Below are positions 23,018-31,731 of a stretch of DNA of 39,855 nucleotides, piece after piece. Origin of the DNA: Thermoplasmata archaeon (lineage in GTDB: Archaea; Thermoplasmatota; Thermoplasmata; Lutacidiplasmatales; UBA184). Position numbers and translations under genes: made by a program. Position 1 is the first letter of the stretch. Every line of letters starts with the position of its first letter. The notes below the pieces were generated by a model, which had not been told where the DNA came from, ran no database searches, and was given only the letters and a program-made list of their open reading frames with translations. The stretch covers positions 1 through 39,855 of the forward strand of contig JAJZYH010000016.1 of the NCBI GenBank assembly GCA_021798195.1, given 5' to 3'.

Positions 23018-26000
23018 GCTTGGACCTCCCCGGTGGGGTCCCCCGCGGGCCGGGTCCCCGTGGGCGCCCAGCGGGGAACGCCCTCGGGATCGATCTCGCG
23101 GTGCACCAGCCCCTCCCGGGCCAGCGCATCCAGGGCGGTCCGAGCCCGCGACGGTTCGAGGCCATCGGCCTCGGCGCGCTGGAGGATCTCCTCCTCGGAC
23201 GACGAGGGGTCGTGGGCGACGAGGTCGAGGAGAAGCTCCCGGTCCCCCGGGGTGGCGAGAGGTTCGGGCGACGCTTCCGGGGGGAGGACCTTCCTCCGTC
23301 TTCGACGGAAGACGAAGAAGAGCCCCAGCGCGCCCACCGCCGCGGCTCCCAGGAGAGCGATCACCGGGTCGGAAGCACCGGTGCCGCCACCCTGGGGGAG
23401 GTCGGCCGAGGTCGTGGCTCCTCCGGGGCCATGGAGCGTTACCGAGGTCGCGTTGGCCCCTCCCGGGATCGAGAGGATGAGGCGGCCGTCCACCACCGAG
23501 CCCGTCGCCTCTGCCCCGGTGTTGGTGATCCCCTCCACGGTGACGTTGTCCAGTGGGTTGCCGTAGACGTCGGTGGCCTGGATGGCGAGCACGAGCTGGG
23601 TCCCCTCCCGCTGGAAACCCGTGAGGCGAAGGACGGTCCGGTCCACATCGGGCTGCCAGAGGATCCGCACGGGATCCGGCGCCGACCAGGGGCCCTGGAT
23701 GGAGTAGTTGGCCCATCCGACATGCAAGGAGGTCACGGGGAACCGGGCGACGCCACCCTGGAGGGTGGACTCCAGGGGGGAGAGTGCGGCGATGGTGCTC
23801 CCCGGGAGAGGATCGAGGGTTACGTTCCCCACCGCCGATGTGTTGAGGTTGCCATAGGCATCCACGACGTCCACGGCCAGGGAGACGTTCTCTCCGGCCG
23901 AGGCAAGCTCCACGGGAACGTCCGGGACCAGTGCGAAGGGGGGACCCGGGAGCACCTCCACGGGGACCGGGAGGGTGAGGTTCTGCACCGGGCTTCCGGA
24001 AAGGGTGAGGACCTCCACGCTCACTTCGTCCATGATCAGGCCACTCGAGTTCTCCTCGAAGATCGCCGTGGCGCCGGCTCGTTCCTTGAGGCCGGGTCCC
24101 CACCACGTGACGAGGAGCCGTTCCCACGGAGAGCTCTCGTTGGCGGGGAGGGAAGCCGTGAGGCTGAGGGAGGCCCCCGCGTGGGCGACGGCGGGGTCGG
24201 GCTGGATCACGGGGGATGGGAGGGCGGAGAGGGCGACCACCGAGAGGGAGACCTGGGCGGATCGTCCCAGCGCGTCGACGGCCTCGACGCGGATGTCGTG
24301 GAGGCCAGCTCCCAGGGGCGGGAGGACCATCTCCGTGGAGCGGTTCGGCGGGACCCCCTGTGCCACTTCGGCGACCTCGCCGTCCACGATCACCTGGAGT
24401 GTGAAGGGACCCTGGTTCCCGCGGACCGTGGCCACCACCGTGGGGTCCAGGGGCGCGGGGCCCAGGTCCTGGGTGAGGTTCGCCGCCAGCGAGAGGGGGT
24501 CGGCAAGGGCCTGGACCTCGAGGGTCCGGCTCTCCTCCGCCCCGGCCCCGTCCCGGGCCGAGAGGTTCACCGTGTAATTTCCGGGCTCCGGGAACGAAAG
24601 GAGCACCGAGGCACCGGACGCGGCCACGAGCCCTCCCGACGCCCAGGAGAACGTGGCGGGCGGGCTCCCACCCACCAGGGCGGCGGAGAACGGGGTGGGG
24701 GTGTCCACGGCCACGAGGGGAGGGCCCTGGACCACCACGAGGAGGGGTGCGGGGGAGACGGAGAGCGTCCCGTTCCAGGAGGCATAGGCCCCATCGGCAT
24801 CCGTGACCTGGACGAGGATTGGCATCTCCCCCGCGGTGGGGAGCCGGAGCGGAGCGGAGAGGTTCACCACTCCCATGCCGGGGAGGCGGGCCGTGACCTG
24901 GTAGGGAGCCACTCCGCCCCCCACCTGGATGGGGGGGGTCCAGGGAACCCCCTCGTCCGCCGCGAGGACTGGAGGAGGTGGATCGATGGTGAGGGGCGGA
25001 GCCACCTCCAGGGTGAGGGAGGCGGTCCGCTGGGATCCCCGGGCGTCCTCGAGGGAGAGCTGGACCACCAGGGGACCCGCCGGTCCCGGGGAGAGGAGGA
25101 GAGACCCATTCACCGTGGACAGGGAGACCCCCGTGGAAGTGCTCCACTGGAACTGGAATGGGGAGACCCCTCCGGTGATCGCGGCCTGGATGAGGAGGGG
25201 GACCCCCGATTCCGGCTGGGAGGGGATGGCCCGGAGCGCCAGGGTCGGGGCGGGAGCCACCGGCAGGTCGAACGAGACGGTGGCGTTCGCGCCCGTGGCA
25301 TCGGATACCGTGACGGTCCCGTTGAGGACTCCCGCCGCCGCGGGGAGGAGCGATATGCTGGTCTCTCCCATCCCCACAGAGCTCTCTCCCGGGACCTGCC
25401 AGATCTCCCGCAGAGGTCCGGTGCCGCCCTCGGGATCCAACGAGAGCTCCAGCGGCACTCCCACCTCCCCCGGTAGGGGGCCGGGGAGCACGGGGGGAAG
25501 AACGAGGTCCGGAGCCACCACGATGGTGAGCGATGCTCCCACAGTGGCGCCTGCTCCGTCCACGAGGGTCGCCTCCACGGTGTACGTCCCCGGGTCCGAG
25601 TACCGGTGGGTCACCTGGGTGCCCCTCTCGGCAGCCCCATCCCCAAGGCTCCACTGGACGGCCTCCGGCGTGGAACCACCCCAGGAGATGGCATCCAGGG
25701 TGACCGGCTGACCCACGTCCACCGCGGTGCGGTCCGCGGACACGGAGAGCGTGGGAGGCTCGGCCACGGAGACGTTGAAGGGCCGGGAGGTCGCGGTGGC
25801 TCCCGCCGCATCCACCACGGAGAGAGAGACCTGGTAGGTCCCCGGCGCCAGGTAGACATGGCTCGGGTCCGCAAGGTCGCTCGAGGCCCCGTCCCCGAAA
25901 TTCCATTGATACTGGTAGGGGGGGTCCCCCAGGGTGACGAGGGAGGCGAACGGCGTCGCTCGGCCCACGTCGGACCCGGGGGCGAGCTCCGTGGCCGCCA

Positions 26001-28377
26001 CCTCCGGGTCCGGCCGCACCGTGACCAGCACGGGGGGAGCCGCCACCGACACCCCGGAGGAATCGGTGAGGTTCCCCGTGATCTCGTACGTCCCCGGGCT
26101 CTCATAGACGTGGTCCACCGTGGAGGCGTTCTCCGCGGTCCCGTCGCCCAGGGAGATCCGGAAGCCGTGGTAGCCCCCCGTCCCTCCGCTCCCCAGGAGG
26201 CTCACCTCCATGGGGACCCCCACGTCGGTGACATTGGACGACGGGAGGATCCGGGCCGAGGGGTCCGGGAGGACGGTGATGAGCGACGACCGTTCCCAGC
26301 GTGCGCCCAGCGAGTCGGTGAGGTTCACCTGGACGACGTAGGACCCCGGGGTCTCGAAGGGAAGGTCCACTTCGGTGGGCCCGCTTCCCACCGGCCACGG
26401 GAACGTCTGTCCATTGGAGATGGAGACCACCAGCTGGTACGGCGGCAGCCCGCCGGACGGGGTGAGGGACCCACGTGCCATTCCCCCCGCATCCAGGGGA
26501 TCCGGGGAGACGGACCACGAGGCACCCAGGGGCGGAAGGACCGTGAGACCGGTCTCCATGGCCCAGGTCCGGCCCTGGGAGTCGGAAAGGGACAGGGAGA
26601 CCGAGAGATTCCCCGCCACGGTGGGCGTCAGGGAAAGGAAGGTGGTCCCGGACCCGGAAAGGCTCACGGGGTCCACCTCCCCGTCCGAGGCGGCGAGAGT
26701 GCCCGCAAAGGGGGGTGTTCCCCCGGTCACCGAGAGCTCCGCGAGGACCGGACGTCCGAGCTCTGTCCGGGAGGGGAGGAAGGAAAGGGACGCACGGAGA
26801 GGCTGGGCGGCGATGAGGGAGACCGAGGATTGCGTCTCCCCGTGGCTGGAATCCTCCACCACCACCGAGACCGAAGACCCGCCGGCGCTCTGCCAGAAGG
26901 CGGTCCCCGTGACCGTCCCGGCGCCTCCCAGGGTGCCGGTGGAAGGGCTCACCGGGGTGGATCCCGCCGGCCAGAGGAACTCGTACGAGTATGGCGGGAC
27001 CCCGCCCGAAAGGCCCGCCATCACCGAAACGTTCTCTCCCACCGTGGGATCGGAGGGCGTCACCGCCAATGTGACGGTGGGGCCCGTCACGATCTGGGCC
27101 ACCGTCTGGGAGAAGGTGTTGCTCACCCCGTCGCCATCGGTCACCTTGAGCCATGCATCCAATGGACCGGGCGTCGCGAAGATGGTGGGATCCGAATACG
27201 GACCATCCTGGGGATAGGAACCGGTCTCGGTGATCCCTTCCCCTTCCGCCACGAAGGTCACGTTGAAGGGCGGAACCCCCCCGGAGAGGTTGAGGACCAG
27301 GGGCGCCGGGGTCCCCACGTCCACCAATGGCGAGAGGGACGCGAGGGACGCCGAGGGAACGGGCCGGACCTCCACCGTGGCACCCGGCGCGGCCACGGAG
27401 TTCCCCTGCGCATCGGTCACGGTGAGGGAGACCCCCAGAGCCCCCACCGTGGCGGGCGTCACGTTCCACTGGAGGCCCCCCACGTACGACGCGCCCTGGG
27501 AGTCCTCCCATCGGCAGGCATAGGGGGGACTCCCCCCGGTGATGGAGGCACGGAGGACCATGGGCGAGTTCACATCGCTCTGGAGGGGGACCTCCAGCGA
27601 GGCGGCCAGGGCTCCGGTGACCAGCACGGATTGCGAGGACGTGGCGGTCCCCGTTTCGCCGATGGAATCCCGGATCTGTACCGAAGGCTCGTAGGTCCCC
27701 TCCGAATAGGAGTGGGTCACCTGAAGAGACCCCGACGCCTGGGAGCGGGTGGTGGCCAGAGAACTTCCGTCCCCGAACTCCCACAAGATCCGGTAGGGGG
27801 GAACGCCGCCGGCGAGATCCGCCACGAGCGTGGTCGTCTGGCCGGGCGCCACCGGATCCGGGGTGACGGAGAGCCCTCCCACGGTGAGGGGAGGATAGAC
27901 CGTCACCGTGGAGGAGGCGGAGACCGTGAAGGGGGTCACCCCCACGGAGACCACCGCCCCCTCCACCGTCACCGAGACGGTGAGGACGGTCGCGTTGGGG
28001 ATGTACCACGTGGAGAGCTGGGTGGTGGCCTGGTCGGTGGGGCTGAGATCCCCCTCCGATGCACTGCCCGAAAGGGACCATTGGTACGTGACCGCTTCCA
28101 GATGGTCGTACGACGCATCCGGGGTCACCGTGACGTGGAGGGACGTGGAGTTCCCGGCCGAAAGATCCAGGACCGATGGCGACACGGAGACGTTGACCAC
28201 ACTGCTCCCGGATGCTTCGGCCCCGGCGCGGACCGACTCGTGGGCGGGAGCCAGGACGGGCACGGCCCCTCCCGTCGCCCCCGCCCCGGGCAGGACCATG
28301 AGAAGGAAGGCAAGGAGGGTCCCGAGGAGCGGAGCGAGGTTGGGCGGTGGGCACCGGAGCGTCTTGCGTTGGGACAT
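23014..28377 (-). CDS. Giant PKD/Ig-repeat surface protein with membrane anchor and cytoplasmic winged helix
   Basis: This is a 1787-residue protein. Residues 1-35 are a signal peptide with the hydrophobic core LAPLLGTLLAFLLMVLPGAG. About 16 PKD/Ig-like repeats of 85-95 residues follow, marked by DVG...GG.PPY...W.FGDG-type motifs, then two Big_1-like repeats containing DAYGN and DVYGN. A helix at about 1671-1691 followed by RRRRRK is the anchor. The cytoplasmic end (about 1712-1771) has the helix pattern of a winged helix: ELLLDLVAHDP, EEEILQRAE, RARTALDALAREGLVHRE. The repeats make a long outer stalk, suited to adhesion, while the winged helix could bind DNA or a protein at the membrane. It is the first gene of the operon, with ATGA coupling to the pilin. 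ATG at 28377 is preceded by GAGGAA. It carries many N-x-S/T sequons, so it is probably glycosylated. Confidence 0.88.
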   Translation of the reverse strand: MSQRKTLRCPPPNLAPLLGTLLAFLLMVLPGAGATGGAVPVLAPAHESVRAGAEASGSSVVNVSVSPSVLDLSAGNSTSLHVTVTPDASYDHLEAVTYQWSLSGSASEGDLSPTDQATTQLSTWYIPNATVLTVSVTVEGAVVSVGVTPFTVSASSTVTVYPPLTVGGLSVTPDPVAPGQTTTLVADLAGGVPPYRILWEFGDGSSLATTRSQASGSLQVTHSYSEGTYEPSVQIRDSIGETGTATSSQSVLVTGALAASLEVPLQSDVNSPMVLRASITGGSPPYACRWEDSQGASYVGGLQWNVTPATVGALGVSLTVTDAQGNSVAAPGATVEVRPVPSASLASLSPLVDVGTPAPLVLNLSGGVPPFNVTFVAEGEGITETGSYPQDGPYSDPTIFATPGPLDAWLKVTDGDGVSNTFSQTVAQIVTGPTVTLAVTPSDPTVGENVSVMAGLSGGVPPYSYEFLWPAGSTPVSPSTGTLGGAGTVTGTAFWQSAGGSSVSVVVEDSSHGETQSSVSLIAAQPLRASLSFLPSRTELGRPVLAELSVTGGTPPFAGTLAASDGEVDPVSLSGSGTTFLSLTPTVAGNLSVSLSLSDSQGRTWAMETGLTVLPPLGASWSVSPDPLDAGGMARGSLTPSGGLPPYQLVVSISNGQTFPWPVGSGPTEVDLPFETPGSYVVQVNLTDSLGARWERSSLITVLPDPSARILPSSNVTDVGVPMEVSLLGSGGTGGYHGFRISLGDGTAENASTVDHVYESPGTYEITGNLTDSSGVSVAAPPVLVTVRPDPEVAATELAPGSDVGRATPFASLVTLGDPPYQYQWNFGDGASSDLADPSHVYLAPGTYQVSLSVVDAAGATATSRPFNVSVAEPPTLSVSADRTAVDVGQPVTLDAISWGGSTPEAVQWSLGDGAAERGTQVTHRYSDPGTYTVEATLVDGAGATVGASLTIVVAPDLVLPPVLPGPLPGEVGVPLELSLDPEGGTGPLREIWQVPGESSVGMGETSISLLPAAAGVLNGTVTVSDATGANATVSFDLPVAPAPTLALRAIPSQPESGVPLLIQAAITGGVSPFQFQWSTSTGVSLSTVNGSLLLSPGPAGPLVVQLSLEDARGSQRTASLTLEVAPPLTIDPPPPVLAADEGVPWTPPIQVGGGVAPYQVTARLPGMGVVNLSAPLRLPTAGEMPILVQVTDADGAYASWNGTLSVSPAPLLVVVQGPPLVAVDTPTPFSAALVGGSPPATFSWASGGLVAASGASVLLSFPEPGNYTVNLSARDGAGAEESRTLEVQALADPLSLAANLTQDLGPAPLDPTVVATVRGNQGPFTLQVIVDGEVAEVAQGVPPNRSTEMVLPPLGAGLHDIRVEAVDALGRSAQVSLSVVALSALPSPVIQPDPAVAHAGASLSLTASLPANESSPWERLLVTWWGPGLKERAGATAIFEENSSGLIMDEVSVEVLTLSGSPVQNLTLPVPVEVLPGPPFALVPDVPVELASAGENVSLAVDVVDAYGNLNTSAVGNVTLDPLPGSTIAALSPLESTLQGGVARFPVTSLHVGWANYSIQGPWSAPDPVRILWQPDVDRTVLRLTGFQREGTQLVLAIQATDVYGNPLDNVTVEGITNTGAEATGSVVDGRLILSIPGGANATSVTLHGPGGATTSADLPQGGGTGASDPVIALLGAAAVGALGLFFVFRRRRRKVLPPEASPEPLATPGDRELLLDLVAHDPSSSEEEILQRAEADGLEPSRARTALDALAREGLVHREIDPEGVPRWAPTGTRPAGDPTGEVQA

Positions 28378-28413
28378 GGGTGTTCCTCGAAGACCAAGGG
28401 AACCCCGGGTTCT

Positions 28414-28427
28414 ATGAGAAATCTCAT
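28414..28427. promoter_or_regulatory. Inverted repeat upstream of the PKD/secretion-like operon
   Basis: ATGAGA and TCTCAT are perfect 6-base arms around AA. They are the most AT-rich bases of the divergent region and lie 37 bases upstream of the first ATG of the operon, where a TATA box or an overlapping operator would be. There is no clearer TATA-like element for the minus strand. Confidence 0.4.
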
Positions 28428-28480
28428 CATGTCGGGAGGTGAAACGTGGTGGGAGAGGCACGGACCCGCGGGGCGGGAAA

Positions 28481-28486
28481 GGTTTA
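28481..28486 (+). promoter_or_regulatory. Weak TATA-like element for trpS
   Basis: The stretch AAAGGTTTAGG gives a modest AT-rich match about 60 bases before the chosen TTG start. This would give a leader of some 35 bases. It contains only a poor TATA consensus. Confidence 0.25.
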
Positions 28487-28546
28487 GGGGAGAGGGCTCC
28501 TTCGCCGCGACAATCGGTAAGGCGGCGCGGAGAGGGGGATAACAGG

Positions 28547-29701
28547 TTGGCCCGGGACGAGTTCAAGGTCACCCCGTGGGAGGTCTCGGGGAAGGTGGAC
28601 TACGACCGCCTCCGGGAGCTCTTCGGCACCAGCGACCTGGATCCCCCGCTCCTGGAACGTCTGGAACGGATCCTGGGGGAACCTCTGCCGCCGCTCCTCT
28701 CCCGGGGGATCTACTACTCGCACCGGGACCTGGGGTGGATCCTGGACGAGTACGAGAAGGGGAACCCCTTCTTCCTCTACACCGGGCGGGGTCCCTCCGG
28801 GGACGTCCACCTGGCCCACCTCATCCCCTTCGAGCTCTCGGCGTACCTCCAGAGGCGTCTCGGAGTGGAGATGTGGGTCCAGGTCACCGACGACGAGAAG
28901 TTCCTGTTCCGGTCGGACCTCTCCCTGGCCGAGACCCGCCGCCTGGGGGAGGAGAACCTCCTGGACCTTTTGGCCCCGGGGTTCGATCCCCGGAAGACCC
29001 ACATCCTCTTCGACACCGTGTCCATCCGGCACCTCTATCCCCTCGCCCTGGAGGTGGCGCGACGCATCACCTTCTCCACGGCGAAGGCGGTCTTCGGGTT
29101 CACCAACCAGAACAACATCGGCTCCATCTTCTTCACGGCGATCCAGTCGGTCCCGTGCTTCCTCCCCTCCCAGATCGCCCACCGGCCCATCCCGTGCCTC
29201 ATCCCGTGCGGGATCGACCAGGATCCCCACTTCCGGCTGACCCGGGACATCGCCGAATCCATGGGCTACCCCAAACCGGCCCTTCTGCACAACCGGTTCC
29301 TGGCGGGCCTGGGGGGCGAAGGGAAGATGAGTTCGTCGGCCAACCGCAAGGACGACGCCATCTACCTCAACGATCCCCCCGGGGAGGTGGAGCGGAAGAT
29401 CGGGAAGGCCTTCACGGGCGGCCGGGCCACTGTGGAGGAGCAACGCCGGCTGGGAGCGAACCCGGAGATCTGCTCGGTGTGGAACCTGTGGCGGAGCCGC
29501 TTCGCGCCGGACGAGGGGGAATTCCAGGAGATCACCCGCACCTGCCGCAGCGGAGAGCTCCTCTGCGGGGACTGCAAGGCGCGCATCATCCCCCGGATCC
29601 AGAGCTTCCTCGCGGAGCACCGGGAGCGGAGGGAGAAGGTCCGCGCCTGGCTCCCCTCGGCCATCGTGGGCGCGGACGAGGATCCGGCAACGCGCCCCTG
29701 A
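28547..29701 (+). CDS. trpS: Tryptophanyl-tRNA synthetase (archaeal/eukaryotic type)
   Basis: This 384-residue class I enzyme charges tRNA-Trp. The N-terminal block RDEFKVTPWEVSGKVDYDRL is the archaeal/eukaryotic TrpRS signature. SGDVHLAH (84-91) is the HIGH-type motif and KMSSS (260-264) the KMSKS loop. FGFTNQNNIG and PCGIDQDPHFRLTRD lie between them, including the residues that contact Trp and ATP. CRSGELLCGDCK near the end carries the usual C-terminal Cys/Asp elements. TTG at 28547 is chosen because AGGGGG lies 9 bases upstream and the conserved N-terminus begins there. An upstream ATG at 28439 in frame would add 36 unconserved residues. The gene is divergent from the PKD operon. Confidence 0.95.
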   Translation: MARDEFKVTPWEVSGKVDYDRLRELFGTSDLDPPLLERLERILGEPLPPLLSRGIYYSHRDLGWILDEYEKGNPFFLYTGRGPSGDVHLAHLIPFELSAYLQRRLGVEMWVQVTDDEKFLFRSDLSLAETRRLGEENLLDLLAPGFDPRKTHILFDTVSIRHLYPLALEVARRITFSTAKAVFGFTNQNNIGSIFFTAIQSVPCFLPSQIAHRPIPCLIPCGIDQDPHFRLTRDIAESMGYPKPALLHNRFLAGLGGEGKMSSSANRKDDAIYLNDPPGEVERKIGKAFTGGRATVEEQRRLGANPEICSVWNLWRSRFAPDEGEFQEITRTCRSGELLCGDCKARIIPRIQSFLAEHRERREKVRAWLPSAIVGADEDPATRP

Positions 29702-29744
29702 GGTGCGAGGGTCCCCGGGGGAAACTCCTCCCGTCCCCAAAGGT

Positions 29745-29758
29745 CCCCGGATCCGGGG
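29745..29758. terminator. Palindromic hairpin downstream of trpS
   Basis: CCCCGGATCCGGGG is a perfect 14-base palindrome 44 bases after the trpS stop. It could form a stem at the 3' end of the mRNA. No T run follows, so terminator function is uncertain. Confidence 0.25.
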
Positions 29759-29907
29759 GGGAACCGGGTCCGCGAGGTGGCTTCTTCGAGGCAACGGGGC
29801 CCGATTCCCCGGGAGGGGTCCCCTCTCCGCGAGGAACCCCGGCCATGTGGGAGGGGGGAGATCCGGGGTTCCCCGGGGTCGGGGCTCATCCCGCGGGAAC
29901 TGCGGGA

Positions 29908-30144
29908 CTATGCAGATGTGGGTCCTCTCCGCAGGGCTCCATTCGCGTCGTACCAACCGGATCCGCCGTAGCATGCCGCCGGAGTGCCTGCGGCGGTTGG
30001 GAACCACGCGACTGGATTGAGGGTCGCGGGCCCCATTCGGGGGAGCCCCGGAAGAACCGCTCCGGCCACCACGAGGGTGAGGCCCGTGAGGGTGATCGCG
30101 GGCCAGACACCGATCCCACGGGGCTCTTCGTTCCCTTGGGCCAT
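29908..30144 (-). CDS. Possible small membrane protein
   Basis: This is a 78-residue frame starting with ATG and MAQGNEEP, followed by one hydrophobic helix (VWPAITLTGLTLVVAGAVLPGL) and a Cys/Gly-rich tail ACYGGSGWYD. Third-position GC is high in the first half and lower in the second. The start has GGGAG about 11 bases upstream. It is the only frame in the 29702-30474 gap that looks like a protein. No family is recognised. Confidence 0.4.
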   Translation of the reverse strand: MAQGNEEPRGIGVWPAITLTGLTLVVAGAVLPGLPRMGPATLNPVAWFPTAAGTPAACYGGSGWYDANGALRRGPTSA

Positions 30145-30474
30145 CTCCCCGTTCGCTCCCGGGCCAGTGATGCCCTTGCCCTGAGAAGCACCCTAGCCTC
30201 GCCGAAGGAAGGTCGGGATGGGTGCTCATGCCCTGGTGGAAGGCCCCAACCCCGCCGGGGAGGCGTTTCCCCAGTGCCTCGATGGATTGAAATAGGCCGG
30301 CACGGTGCCAACCGGCGCAGATCCGAGAAGCGGTCCCCCCGCAGCTTTCTTCCCGCGAGACATCGCCGGCGCCCCCGGTTCGGAGACCCGCTGTTTCTGG
30401 GAACAAGGAGTGAGCTGGGAGACCCCTCCCGGAAACGCCAGCAAATCGGAGAGACCCGAGGAAGGACGAGTGCC
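30145..30474. other. 330-bp gap upstream of ssb without a supported gene
   Basis: No convincing frame, tRNA or CRISPR repeat is seen here. The sequence has several short inverted stretches and a lone GGATTGAAATAG near 30284. It may be a long ssb leader or contain an undetected RNA. AGCAAATC at 30439-30446, about 32 bases before the ssb ATG, could be a weak promoter element. Confidence 0.3.
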
Positions 30475-30921
30475 ATGGTGGACAAGCCGTTGACGAAGGT
30501 GAAGGACCTGACGCCGAACTCCAAGCAAGTGAACATCCTGGCCAAGGTGGTCAGCGTGGGCGAGCCCAAGGAGGTCATGGGGAAGTACGGGGACAGCCGG
30601 AAGGTGGCCGAGGCGGTGGTGGGCGACGACACCGCCGTGGTGACCCTCTCCCTGTGGAACGAACAGATCGGCTCCATCGCCAAGGACGACACGATCTTCG
30701 TGGACAACGGCTACGTGAGCCTCGTGCGGGGCCACATGCGCCTCAACGTGGGGCGGTACGGGACCATGACCAAGAGCACCGAGACGGTGGGCGATGTGAA
30801 CACCGGGCAGGACATGAGCGCCCAGGAGTTCCAGTCGGAGCGCCGGTCCTTCGGAGGCGGAGGCGGGTTCCGGCCCCGGGGGGACCGGGAAGGCGGCGGC
30901 GGCGGGTACCGCCGCTACTGA
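30475..30921 (+). CDS. ssb: Single-stranded DNA-binding protein, OB fold (archaeal RPA/SSB type)
   Basis: This is a 148-residue protein with one OB-fold domain in residues about 5-110. The strand pattern TKVKDLTPNSKQVNILAKVVSVGEP, then AVVGDDTAVVTLSLWNEQ and DNGYVSLVRGHMRLNVGRYG (quoted in parts) is the archaeal SSB signature. The tail (FGGGGGFRPRGDREGGGGGYRRY) is Gly/Arg-rich and disordered, as in crenarchaeal SSB, and likely mediates protein contacts. It binds ssDNA during replication and repair. ATG at 30475 has GAGGAAGGA just upstream. It lies 770 bases after trpS and 82 before the Trx-like/RAM gene, which has its own promoter. Confidence 0.9.
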   Translation: MVDKPLTKVKDLTPNSKQVNILAKVVSVGEPKEVMGKYGDSRKVAEAVVGDDTAVVTLSLWNEQIGSIAKDDTIFVDNGYVSLVRGHMRLNVGRYGTMTKSTETVGDVNTGQDMSAQEFQSERRSFGGGGGFRPRGDREGGGGGYRRY

Positions 30922-30974
30922 GCCGGGGACGGCCGGCCCGTCCCCCGGAACCCCTTCCTCCCTGCGCAAGGAGT

Positions 30975-30980
30975 CTTATA
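30975..30980 (+). promoter_or_regulatory. TATA box for a leaderless gene
   Basis: CTTATA is centred 26 bases before the ATG at 31004, exactly the archaeal TATA-to-start distance. No ribosome binding site is needed or seen, so a leaderless transcript is likely. Confidence 0.55.
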
Positions 30981-31003
30981 GCGGAAGCGCCCGTCCGAGG
31001 GCC

Positions 31004-31690
31004 ATGGCACCCGCCCGGACCAACGAGATCCTGTTGTACGTGAAGAGCCACAAGGCGGTCACTTCGTTCTACCGCCCGCGGAGCACCGCCATGGACGTGG
31101 TGGGGGACCCCCACGCCAAGGCGGCGGATTCCGACGCCACCGACACGTCCGACGAGATGACCGATGCGGAGGGGGCCTACATGCTCTCCGATGAACAGGC
31201 CCGGTGCGTCTCCCTGGCGGAGGAGGTGGCCCTGCGCCGGGGCTACCATCTCAAGATCATCGACGTGGCACGGACCAACCTGGTCACGAAGCTCCTGGAT
31301 TCCCACCTTTCCGGGGCCACGACGTTCCCGGTCCTGGTGGTCCCCTCCTCGGGCCACCGGCTCATCGGGCCCTCCGCCTTCACCGAACTCTCCCTCCTCG
31401 CCTTGCTCCCGGCCGAGATGAAGAACCGCCGCGCATTCACCTACCTCAAGGTCGACGCGGTGGACCTCGACGAGGTCCGCCAGAACCTTCTGAACCTCCC
31501 CGAGGTGAAGGAGGTCCATGTGATCACCGGCGACTGGGACCTCTTCCTGGTGCTGGAGTTCGCCGGGAGCGGCGAGATCACCAAGCGCCAGGTGCTGGAC
31601 TTCATCATCGGGCTCAAGAAGCGCGTCCCCGGGGTGAGCGACACCTCGAGCTTCATCCCCGAACTCTCGGTGACCAAGTTCCCTCTCTGA
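31004..31690 (+). CDS. Thioredoxin-like domain fused to an Lrp/AsnC-type RAM domain
   Basis: This is a 228-residue protein without an HTH. Residues 1-135 have the order of a thioredoxin/glutaredoxin-like fold: NEILLYVKS, helix with CVSLAEEVALRRG, LKIIDVA, and FPVLVV with a cis-Pro at 109. Only one Cys (68) is present and there is no CxxC, so it is probably not a redox enzyme. Residues 143-228 are the RAM ligand-binding domain of Lrp/AsnC regulators: AFTYLKVDAV, EVRQNLLNLPEVKEVHVITGDWDLFLVLEF, GVSDTSSFIPE. It could sense an amino acid or serve as a partner of an Lrp regulator. The ATG fits the TATA box 26 bases upstream. It is followed 41 bases later by truA on the same strand. Confidence 0.75.
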   Translation: MAPARTNEILLYVKSHKAVTSFYRPRSTAMDVVGDPHAKAADSDATDTSDEMTDAEGAYMLSDEQARCVSLAEEVALRRGYHLKIIDVARTNLVTKLLDSHLSGATTFPVLVVPSSGHRLIGPSAFTELSLLALLPAEMKNRRAFTYLKVDAVDLDEVRQNLLNLPEVKEVHVITGDWDLFLVLEFAGSGEITKRQVLDFIIGLKKRVPGVSDTSSFIPELSVTKFPL

Positions 31691-31731
31691 CCCCAGAAGG
31701 CGCTCCGGGGGCCCACCGCGGCGCACGGGTC

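Noticed and set aside
17360-28377. The operon as an integrated conjugative element
   Set aside because: No relaxase, VirD4, integrase, tRNA target or flanking direct repeats are visible, and base composition matches the flanks.
28975-28999. tRNA T-arm-like sequence GGGGTTCGATCCCC
   Set aside because: It lies in the conserved coding sequence of trpS (APGFDPRK) and has no acceptor, D or anticodon arms around it.
30160-30190. GTGATG...CTGA resembling C/D box RNA
   Set aside because: The box C is imperfect, the spacing to CTGA is too short for a guide, and no C'/D' pair is present.
30280-30297. GGATTGAAATAG resembling the end of an archaeal CRISPR repeat
   Set aside because: It occurs once. 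No repeat-spacer periodicity is present.
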